Shown here piece by piece: positions 24,721 to 30,739 of a stretch of 35,158 nucleotides of DNA. The stretch comes from Gemmatimonadota bacterium (GTDB taxonomy: Bacteria > Gemmatimonadota > Gemmatimonadetes > Gemmatimonadales > GWC2-71-9), in NCBI GenBank assembly GCA_003221085.1, contig QHUD01000204.1, positions 768 to 35,925 on the forward strand. Reading direction: 5' to 3'. A model generated the notes under the pieces. That model had not been told where the DNA came from. It made no database searches and saw only the letters and a program-made list of their open reading frames with translations. The translations under genes and the position numbers were made by a program. Positions within the stretch are counted from its first letter, which is position 1; every line of letters starts with the position of its first letter.

Positions 24721-26227
24721 GCGCCTGTACGCCGCCGTCGCGCTCTGCGCCGTGGCCGTGCACGTCGGCGCGCTCTGGAATCACTTCGCGCTCGACGACA
24801 ACCAGATCGTCCAGTTCAACAAGCTGGTGCTCCAGTTCAGCGGCGTGTGGCGGGCGTTCGTGAGCCCCTACTGGCCCCCGGTCATCGGGGGCGGGATGTA
24901 TCGTCCCTTACCGCTCGCCTCGTACGCCCTCGACTGGCAGCTCGGGGGCGCGGCCTGGTGGTTTCACGCCGTGAACGTCGCCTGGCACGCCGGGGCGAGC
25001 GTGGCTGTCGCGTGGCTGGCGCGACAGTGGAGCGGCGAGCGGGCGGCGCTCGCCGCCGGGCTGCTGTTCGCGGTGCATCCGGTCCACGTCGAGGCCGTCG
25101 CCAACATCGTCGGCCGCGCCGAGCTGATGGCCTCGCTGTTCGCAATCCTTTGCGTCTACGCGGCGCTGGCGCACGATCGTCTGTGGTGGAGCGCCGCAGC
25201 GCTCACCGCCGGTCTCCTCAGTAAGGAGAATGCGGTCGTCGCGCCGGCGCTCATCGTCTGGGGGTGGATGATCGGGTTGGCCCCCCGCCCGTCCCGCGGA
25301 CGGATGGCCGCGTACGCCGGCGCATGGGTCGGCCTCGGCCTCGTGTACGTACTGGTCCGGTCGAGCGTCCTGGGCCACGAGCTGGTGGGCCGCCCGGCAC
25401 CCGTGTTCTTCGGCGCGTCTCCCGTCGCCGTCCGGTTGACGGCCGTGGCGGCGCTCGCGGATGTGGCGCGGCTCCTGGTCTTTCCGCTCACGTTGCGTGT
25501 CGATTATTCGCCCGCCGAGCGTACCCTCGTCACGACCCCGTTCGACTCCCGCTTCGCACTCGGGTTGCTGTGCGTCGTGGCCTGGGGTGCGCTCCTCTGG
25601 CTCGCCTGGCGGCGCGGGCGTCGGGTCGAGGCGTTCGGGCTGGGCTGGATTGGGATCGCCCTCTTTCCGGTGTCGAACCTCGTGGTCCCCGTGGGAGTCC
25701 TCCTGGCTGAGCGCGCGCTGTACATGCCGTCCGCCGGAGTCGCGTTGGCGGCCGGGACATGGCTCAAGGACCTCGAGACGCGCCGGCTGGCGCTGGTTCT
25801 CAGCGTGCTCGTCGTGGCCGGGGGCATCCGGAGCGCTCTCCGCGTGCCGGTGTGGCGGGACACCCAGGCGGTGATCGGCAGCGAGCTAGAAGACTCCCCC
25901 AACTCGTTCGCCGGTCCCGCCCACATGGTCGTGATGTATCTGACCGGGCATCAGCCGGCCAAGGCCCTCGAGGCATATCGCCGAGCCACCGAGCTCTATG
26001 ACGTGACGCTGCCGTGGCTGCAGATCCAGGGCGCTGAAGCGGCGTTCGCCACCGGGCGGCACGCCCTGGCGGACTCGCTGCTCGATCGAGTCGAGAGGGT
26101 CTGCCGGCCATGTGATTTCTACTACCGATACGAGTCCTCGGTCGCCCGCGCCCGCGGCTACCCCGCCGCCGCCGACTCGTTTGCCGCCCGCGTCGGACGG
26201 GCGCCGGGCCCCGTCCATGAGCCCTAG
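24710..26227 (+). CDS. TMTC-like GT-C membrane protein, copy 1
   Basis: This is a 505-residue polytopic protein. Matches to the eukaryotic TMTC O-mannosyltransferase region (DUF1736-type) are visible in order: WNHFALDDNQI with a luminal acidic pair D29-D30, GMYRPLPLASYALD, HAVNVAWHAGA, LLFAVHPVHVEAVANIVGRAELMASLF (the HPVHxEAVAxxVGRAxL signature), and LLSKENAVVAPAL. The usual long TPR tail is replaced by a short helical tail (about 420-505). Such enzymes use polyprenyl-phosphate sugars on the trans side of the membrane, and a DPM1-like gene lies directly upstream. The GTG at 24710 overlaps the GT2 stop by 11 bases. O-mannosylation in particular is inference. Confidence 0.8.
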   Translation: MSARRLYAAVALCAVAVHVGALWNHFALDDNQIVQFNKLVLQFSGVWRAFVSPYWPPVIGGGMYRPLPLASYALDWQLGGAAWWFHAVNVAWHAGASVAVAWLARQWSGERAALAAGLLFAVHPVHVEAVANIVGRAELMASLFAILCVYAALAHDRLWWSAAALTAGLLSKENAVVAPALIVWGWMIGLAPRPSRGRMAAYAGAWVGLGLVYVLVRSSVLGHELVGRPAPVFFGASPVAVRLTAVAALADVARLLVFPLTLRVDYSPAERTLVTTPFDSRFALGLLCVVAWGALLWLAWRRGRRVEAFGLGWIGIALFPVSNLVVPVGVLLAERALYMPSAGVALAAGTWLKDLETRRLALVLSVLVVAGGIRSALRVPVWRDTQAVIGSELEDSPNSFAGPAHMVVMYLTGHQPAKALEAYRRATELYDVTLPWLQIQGAEAAFATGRHALADSLLDRVERVCRPCDFYYRYESSVARARGYPAAADSFAARVGRAPGPVHEP

Positions 26228-27629
26228 ACGGATGTATCTCGCCGTCGGCTTGTGCGCCGTGGTGGTCTACCTCGGCGCGCTGTGGAACCAGTTCGCCCTG
26301 GATGATATCCCGATCATCGTGGTGAACCCGCTGGTCGCGCACCCGTCAGGGATCTGGCGGGCGTTCACGGCGCCCTACTGGGCGGCAGACTTCGGCGGTC
26401 ACATGTACCGGCCATTGGTCATCGCGGGGTTCGCCCTCGATGCGCTGGTGGACGAGACCGTCTGGTTCCACGCGGTGAACCTGCTATGGCACGCCGGGGC
26501 CGCGGTGGCGGTCGCGGCCCTGGCCCGGCGCTGGATGGATACGGCGGGCGGGCTCGTCGCCGGGTTGCTGTTCGCGGTGCACCCCGTGCACGTGGAGGCC
26601 GTCGCGAACGTCGTGGGTCGCGCGGAGCTCATGGCGACGCTGTTCACGCTCCTCGTCGTGTACGCCGCGCTCGGTCGCGCTCACCCAGGCTGGAGCGCAG
26701 CCGCCCTCGCCTTCGGCCTTCTATCCAAGGAGAACGCGGCGGTCGCACCCGCTTTGGTCGTCTGGGCGTGGATGCTCGGCCTCGACCGGCCCGACCGACG
26801 CCGCATGGTCTCGCTCGTCGTCGGGTGGGTGCTGGTGGGCGTCGCGTACACCGCCGTTCGCACGTTGGTACGCCAGCCGTTCGGCGGGTACATGAGCGTC
26901 GCGCCGATGTTCATCGGCCAGTCGTGGCTCTCGGTGCGCCTCACCGCGGTCGCCGCGCTCGCCGATGTGGCGCGTCTGCTCGTCTTCCCACTCACGCTGC
27001 GCGTGGACTATTCGCCCAACGAGCGCACCATCGTCACGTCGCCCCTCGACCTCCGCTTCGCCGCCGGCCTGTTCTGCGCGCTGGTGTGGGCTGCCTTGTT
27101 GACCGTCTCCTGGAGGCGCGGGAGGAAGCTCGAGGCGTTCGGTCTCGGTTGGATCGGCGTCGCCTTCCTGCCCGTGGCCAACCTCCTCTATCCCGCCGGC
27201 TTCTACGTAGCGGAGCGCACGCTCTATCTCCCGTCAGCGGGGCTGGTGCTCGCGGCGACCGCCGCCCTGTGCCGCTTGCCGCGGGACCGCGTGCGCCTGG
27301 TGGTGGCGATTCTCTGCATACTCGGCGGCGTCCGCACCGCGCTGCGGGTTCCGGTGTGGCGCAATGATAACGCGGTCACGCTGAGCATCATCGAAGACTC
27401 GCCGGACTCCTACGGGGGTCCGGTGCGCATGGCCGGTGTGTACCTGGCGGCACTCGCGCTGGGCGACTCGGGTGCGGCGGATTCGCTCCTTGCGCGGCTC
27501 GAGCGCTTCTGCTCCGGCGCGTGCGCCGCCGGCTACCTCCGTTACGAGGCCACGATGGCGCGTGCCCACGGCTATCCGGGGACCGCCGACTCGCTGCTGG
27601 CTCGCGCCGGCCGGCTGCAGGAGCCGTGA
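26217..27629 (+). CDS. TMTC-like GT-C membrane protein, copy 2
   Basis: This 470-residue paralogue of the preceding protein is alike along its whole length: WNQFALDDIPI with D29-D30, HMYRPLVIAGFALD, HAVNLLWHAGA, LLFAVHPVHVEAVANVVGRAELMATLF, LLSKENAAVAPAL and FGLGWIGVAFLPVANLL. It is shorter at the C-terminus, lacking part of the helical tail. The ATG at 26217 overlaps copy 1's stop by 11 bases, exactly as copy 1 overlaps the GT2 gene, suggesting tandem duplication of the gene with its junction. The divergence between copies (many substitutions, different loops) shows an old duplication that may have split acceptor or donor specificity. Confidence 0.8.
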   Translation: MSPRRMYLAVGLCAVVVYLGALWNQFALDDIPIIVVNPLVAHPSGIWRAFTAPYWAADFGGHMYRPLVIAGFALDALVDETVWFHAVNLLWHAGAAVAVAALARRWMDTAGGLVAGLLFAVHPVHVEAVANVVGRAELMATLFTLLVVYAALGRAHPGWSAAALAFGLLSKENAAVAPALVVWAWMLGLDRPDRRRMVSLVVGWVLVGVAYTAVRTLVRQPFGGYMSVAPMFIGQSWLSVRLTAVAALADVARLLVFPLTLRVDYSPNERTIVTSPLDLRFAAGLFCALVWAALLTVSWRRGRKLEAFGLGWIGVAFLPVANLLYPAGFYVAERTLYLPSAGLVLAATAALCRLPRDRVRLVVAILCILGGVRTALRVPVWRNDNAVTLSIIEDSPDSYGGPVRMAGVYLAALALGDSGAADSLLARLERFCSGACAAGYLRYEATMARAHGYPGTADSLLARAGRLQEP

Positions 27630-27659
27630 GGGCCGAAGGACAGCACGTTGCGCTCAGCG

Positions 27660-27680
27660 CGGGGCCTTGCAAAAAACCCG
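27660..27680. promoter_or_regulatory. conserved upstream box of pilin copy 1
   Basis: CGGGGCCTTGCAAA, three free bases, then CCCG. The same box precedes all three pilin genes. Its first G lies exactly 124 bases before the -12 GC of the sigma-54 promoter. It has CGGG/CCCG arms, and the location suits an enhancer site for PilR or the second NtrC-type activator. Confidence 0.6.
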
Positions 27681-27770
27681 ACTCGACCCAGTGTCGCGGA
27701 GCGTACTAAGAATCGCCCCTATCTATCTAACGTATTGCAGGACAGCGCCTTATGGTACGTTAAGTGACAC

Positions 27771-27787
27771 AGGGCACGGGCTTTGCT
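27771..27787 (+). promoter_or_regulatory. sigma-54 promoter of pilin copy 1
   Basis: AGGGCACGGGCTTTGCT has GG at 27773-27774 and GC at 27785-27786, ten bases apart, matching the -24/-12 consensus TGGCAC-N5-TTGC. Transcription should begin near 27797, giving a leader of about 65 bases. Confidence 0.85.
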
Positions 27788-27863
27788 TTACCCACCCGTG
27801 GGAAATTGTGCTTCAGGAAGTTTTGGGTAGTCATGAGCTGGACTTCAACGGGGGTAAAGTCAG

Positions 27864-28211
27864 ATGAACCGCAAGGGTTTCACACTCATTGAGCTGCTGA
27901 TCGTGGTGGTGATCATCGGCATTCTGGCCGCCATCGCGATCCCGAAGTTCGCCAACACGAAGGCGAAGGCGTACATCGCCTCCATGAAGTCGGACCTTCG
28001 GAACCTGGTGACCGCCGAAGAGGCGTATTTCGCCGACTCGGTCAAGTACAGCGCGACGCTGGGGACCATCGGTCTCGCGGCCGGTAACGGCGGCTGGAGC
28101 GTGACGGTCACGAACAACAACCTGACCACTCCGCTGGTGACGTGCGCGATCTTCATTAACACCGCGGCGTTGGCGCCGGCGGCCTCGGAAGGCGCGCCCG
28201 CCTGTCAGTAA
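27864..28211 (+). CDS. pilA: type IV major pilin, copy 1 (intact)
   Basis: This 115-residue prepilin has the short leader MNRKG and is cleaved before F6, with the essential Glu at +5 (E10) and the hydrophobic N-terminal helix FTLIELLIVVVIIGILAAIA. The rest is a small globular part with a C-terminal cysteine pair (VTCAIF and PACQ) that can form the D-loop disulfide. It is the only one of three tandem copies whose frame is intact. Bases 27864-28057 and the last about 120 bases are nearly identical in all copies; the stretch 28058-28091 differs. It is preceded by a sigma-54 promoter and followed by a strong stem-loop. Confidence 0.95.
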   Translation: MNRKGFTLIELLIVVVIIGILAAIAIPKFANTKAKAYIASMKSDLRNLVTAEEAYFADSVKYSATLGTIGLAAGNGGWSVTVTNNNLTTPLVTCAIFINTAALAPAASEGAPACQ

Positions 28212-28238
28212 GTCGGCGAGCCTTGCGGACATCTGACG

Positions 28239-28268
28239 AGCGGCGGGGACTTCCCCGCCGCTTCGTTT
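28239..28268 (+). terminator. intrinsic-type terminator after pilin copy 1
   Basis: AGCGGCGGGGA pairs with TCCCCGCCGCT (28239-28249 with 28252-28262), followed by TCGTTTT. A GC-rich hairpin with a short T-rich tail. The same hairpin follows each pilin copy. Confidence 0.8.
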
Positions 28269-28298
28269 TGGCCTTCTCAGGGGCCATTGCGGTCGGCC

Positions 28299-28319
28299 CG
28301 GGGCCTTGCAAATATCCCG
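28299..28319. promoter_or_regulatory. conserved upstream box of pilin copy 2
   Basis: CGGGGCCTTGCAAA, TAT, CCCG. The first G of the GGGG run (28300) is 124 bases before the -12 GC at 28424, the same spacing as in copies 1 and 3. Confidence 0.6.
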
Positions 28320-28409
28320 AATTTATCGATTCTGTTAGGCGACTCGAGCGCGTCCGTTCTCTCCTGTAACTGCTTGCAACGGAGTGTGTTAGGCGCGTTT
28401 CCGTGACGC

Positions 28410-28426
28410 AGGGCACGAGGTTTGCT
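28410..28426 (+). promoter_or_regulatory. sigma-54 promoter of pilin copy 2
   Basis: AGGGCACGAGGTTTGCT has GG at 28412-28413 and GC at 28424-28425, with ten bases between. It is preceded by GTGACGC as in copy 3. Predicted leader about 45 bases. Confidence 0.85.
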
Positions 28427-28481
28427 TCACGTATCACTTTGAAGAGTCCGCTGCCATCGACTCGAACGGGGGTAAAGTCAG

Positions 28482-28830
28482 ATGAACCGCAAGGGTTTCA
28501 CACTCATCGAGCTGCTGATCGTGGTGGTGATCATCGGCATTCTGGCCGCCATCGCGATCCCGAAGTTCGCCAACACGAAGGCGAAGGCGTACATCGCCTC
28601 CATGAAGTCGGACCTTCGGAACCTGGTGACCGCCGAAGAGGCGTATTTCGCCGACTCGGTCAAGTACAGCGCGACGACGTCGTGCACCACGCCGCCCACC
28701 GCGGGTAGGTGGCTGGAGCGTGACGGTCACGAACAACAACCTGACCACTCCGCTGGTGACGTGCGCGATCTTCATTAACACCGCGGCGTTGGCGCCGGCG
28801 ACCACGGAAGGCGCGCCCGCCTGTCAGTAA
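28482..28830 (+). pseudogene. type IV major pilin, copy 2, frame broken in the variable window
   Basis: The first 64 codons match copy 1 with one synonymous change. The window 28676-28709 is different and encodes a Thr/Pro-rich stretch with an extra cysteine (TTSCTTPPTAG). The conserved part GGWSVTV... then resumes one base out of frame. Compared with copy 1 (GGTAACGGCGGC), copy 2 reads GGTAGGTGGC, as if two bases were lost. Adding two bases would restore a 116-residue pilin ending in ACQ at 28830. Without it, translation ends at 28778. This may be a real silent or phase-off copy or a sequence error. Confidence 0.8.
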
Positions 28831-28856
28831 GCGGCGAGCCTTGCGGACATCTGACG

Positions 28857-28888
28857 AGCGGCGGGGACTTTCCCCCGCCGCTTCGTTT
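28857..28888 (+). terminator. intrinsic-type terminator after pilin copy 2
   Basis: The same hairpin as after copy 1, with two extra bases around the loop (GGGGACTTTCCCCC), followed by TCGTTTT. Confidence 0.8.
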
Positions 28889-28918
28889 TGGCCTTCTCAG
28901 GGGCCATTGCGGTCGGCC

Positions 28919-28939
28919 CGGGGCCTTGCAAAAGTCCCG
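28919..28939. promoter_or_regulatory. conserved upstream box of pilin copy 3
   Basis: CGGGGCCTTGCAAA, AGT, CCCG. The GGGG run starts at 28920, again 124 bases before the -12 GC at 29044. Confidence 0.6.
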
Positions 28940-29029
28940 GTTTGCTCGATTGCTTCCGGGACGAGAAGCTGTCGGTTCAATCGATGTAACTGGTTTTCAT
29001 AAACCGTCTTATGCGCCTTTTGGTGACGC

Positions 29030-29046
29030 AGGGCACGCGGTTTGCT
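29030..29046 (+). promoter_or_regulatory. sigma-54 promoter of pilin copy 3
   Basis: AGGGCACGCGGTTTGCT has GG at 29032-29033 and GC at 29044-29045, ten bases apart, preceded by GTGACGC. Confidence 0.85.
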
Positions 29047-29102
29047 TCATCCACCGGGTGGGAAGATCCCGCTCTAATCGACTTCAACTGGAGCAATGTC
29101 AG

Positions 29103-29442
29103 ATGAACCGCAAGGGTTTCACACTCATTGAGCTGCTGATCGTGGTGGTGATCATCGGCATTCTGGCCGCCATCGCGATCCCGAAGTTCGCCAACACGAA
29201 GGCGAAGGCGTACATCGCCTCCATGAAGTCGGACCTTCGGAACCTGGTGACCGCCGAAGAGGCGTATTTCGCCGACTCGGTCAAGTACAGCGCGACCCGT
29301 CGGCCTCGCGGCCGGTAACGGCGGCTGGAGCGTGACGGTCACGAACAACAACCTGACCACTCCGCTGGTGACGTGCGCGATCTTCATTAACACCGCGGCG
29401 TTGGCACCGGCGACCACGGAAGGCGCGCCCGCCTGTCAGTAA
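29103..29442 (+). pseudogene. type IV major pilin, copy 3, frame broken in the variable window
   Basis: The first 64 codons equal copy 1. In the window (about 29296-29319) the sequence is eight bases shorter than in copy 1 and enters the wrong frame, ending at a TAA at 29316-29318. The conserved remainder (GGWSVTV to ACQ) continues in the +1 frame to 29442. In that frame the preceding codons read PVGLAAGN, close to copy 1's TIGLAAGN, so the break is right at the start of the window. The direction of the shift is the same as in copy 2. Real silent copy or sequence error cannot be told apart here. Confidence 0.8.
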
Positions 29443-29471
29443 GCGGCGACCTTGCGGCGGCATCCGAACTG

Positions 29472-29502
29472 AGCGGCGGGGACTTCCCCGCCGCTTCGTT
29501 TC
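29472..29502 (+). terminator. intrinsic-type terminator after pilin copy 3
   Basis: AGCGGCGGGGA and TCCCCGCCGCT pair at 29472-29482 and 29485-29495, followed by TCGTTTCT. It separates the pilin array from the kinase gene that starts at 29521. Confidence 0.75.
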
Positions 29503-29520
29503 TATGCCTATTCCAGCGCC

Positions 29521-30651
29521 ATGGCGGCCAAGCCCGCGCTCCGGACCGAGCTGCTCTTCTACCTGTCGTTCCTCGCCGCCGCCGCCCTGCTGATTGGGGT
29601 GGCGACCATGCTGGTCGCCACGAGTTTCGCTCCCGAGCGGACGTTCGTGCTGGTGATGCTCCTGGTCGCTCTGGAAGTGGCCGTGTTCCTCGTGTTCGGA
29701 CGCTACCTCGTAAACCGGCTGGTCCTGTGGCCTCTGGAGCGCGTGGTCGCCACCGCCGACGCGGTGGCGGACGGCGACCTGGCGCGGCGCGCGCCGGACG
29801 CGGAGACGCGCGACTTCGCCACCCTCGCGGAGCGGCTCAACCGCATGACCGATCACCTGCTCGATGCGCAAGGGCAGCTGGTGCGCTCGGAGAAGCTCGC
29901 CAGCATCGGCCGGCTGGCGGCCGGGATCGCCCATGAGGTAGGCAACCCGCTGGGCGCGATCGGAACCTACGTGGAAGTCCTGCGGCGCCGTGGCGCCGAC
30001 CCGGGGGTGGTCGCGGGCGTGACGCGCGAGCTCGAGCGCCTCGACCACATCGTGCGCGGGCTCCTGGACTACGCGCGACCCCAGGAGGAGCCGCTCGCGC
30101 CGCTCGATGCCGCTGCGGTGGCGCGGAGCGCCTACGGGCTGCTCGAGGCGCAGGGAGCGCTGAAGCCCGTGCGCCCGCGCCTCGAGGTCGCGGGCGACGT
30201 GCCACGGATGCTCGGCCGGGCGCACCTCCTGGAGCAGGCGATCGTCAACCTGGTACTGAACGCGGTCGATGCGGCGCCCCAGGGGGTCGTGATCCTCGGG
30301 GCGAGGGCGTGGGCGTACGAGTCGCGGCGCGCGTCGCCCAAGCGGGCGGACGATCCGCAGCGGAGTGCGTTTCCGCGCGGCGCCGAGCGTCGTCCGGGGC
30401 GCGCAGACTTCACTCCCGGGCAGCGGGGAGTGCTCCTCTACGTGGCGGATTCGGGCCCTGGCGTCCTCCCCGAGGACCGCGACACGATCTTCGAGCCGTT
30501 CTACACCACGAAGGCCCCGGGCCGGGGAACCGGATTGGGCCTCGCGATCGTCGCGCGGGCGGTGCACGACATGGGAGGGGTGGTGTGGGTGGACACGGCG
30601 CGGGAGGGAGGGGCGGCGTTTAAGATGTTCTTCCCGGAGGCGACCGCGTGA
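29521..30651 (+). CDS. sensor histidine kinase (two-helix, HAMP) of an NtrC-type pair
   Basis: The 376-residue protein has two membrane helices close together (about 10-35 and 41-60) with almost no periplasmic loop, a HAMP domain (about 62-115, LVLWPLERVVATADAVADGDL), HisKA with phospho-acceptor H138 (GIAHEVGNPLGAIGTY) and an ATPase domain (N-box AIVNLVLNAVDA, G1 VADSGPGV, F-box FEPFYTTK, G2 GRGTGLGLAIV). The lack of a sensor loop suggests a membrane-internal or cytosolic signal. It lies between the pilin array and a sigma-54 activator gene 88 bases downstream, so it likely forms a second regulatory pair for pilus genes. Confidence 0.88.
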   Translation: MAAKPALRTELLFYLSFLAAAALLIGVATMLVATSFAPERTFVLVMLLVALEVAVFLVFGRYLVNRLVLWPLERVVATADAVADGDLARRAPDAETRDFATLAERLNRMTDHLLDAQGQLVRSEKLASIGRLAAGIAHEVGNPLGAIGTYVEVLRRRGADPGVVAGVTRELERLDHIVRGLLDYARPQEEPLAPLDAAAVARSAYGLLEAQGALKPVRPRLEVAGDVPRMLGRAHLLEQAIVNLVLNAVDAAPQGVVILGARAWAYESRRASPKRADDPQRSAFPRGAERRPGRADFTPGQRGVLLYVADSGPGVLPEDRDTIFEPFYTTKAPGRGTGLGLAIVARAVHDMGGVVWVDTAREGGAAFKMFFPEATA

Positions 30652-30703
30652 TGCTTTCACGATCCCCACGGCGAGCCTCGAGGATCGACGAGCGCGCGAT
30701 CTA

Positions 30704-30738
30704 CTCCGCATTCCGCACTCCACATTCCGCACTTCGCA
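30704..30738. repeat. ATTCCGCA word array abutting the response-regulator start
   Basis: Three to four imperfect copies of the ATTCCGCACT word, the same as the inverted arms at 13525-13626. The array ends one base before the ATG at 30740 and occupies the place where a ribosome-binding site should be. Confidence 0.7.
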
Positions 30739-30739
30739 C

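Noticed and set aside
24710..27629. The two TMTC-like genes as an assembly duplication
   Set aside because: The copies differ at many residues and in length, so they are genuine paralogues.
27660..29520. Tandem pilin region as a CRISPR-like or phage repeat array
   Set aside because: The repeat unit is about 600 bases and contains a pilin gene, promoter and terminator; there are no short regular repeats with spacers.
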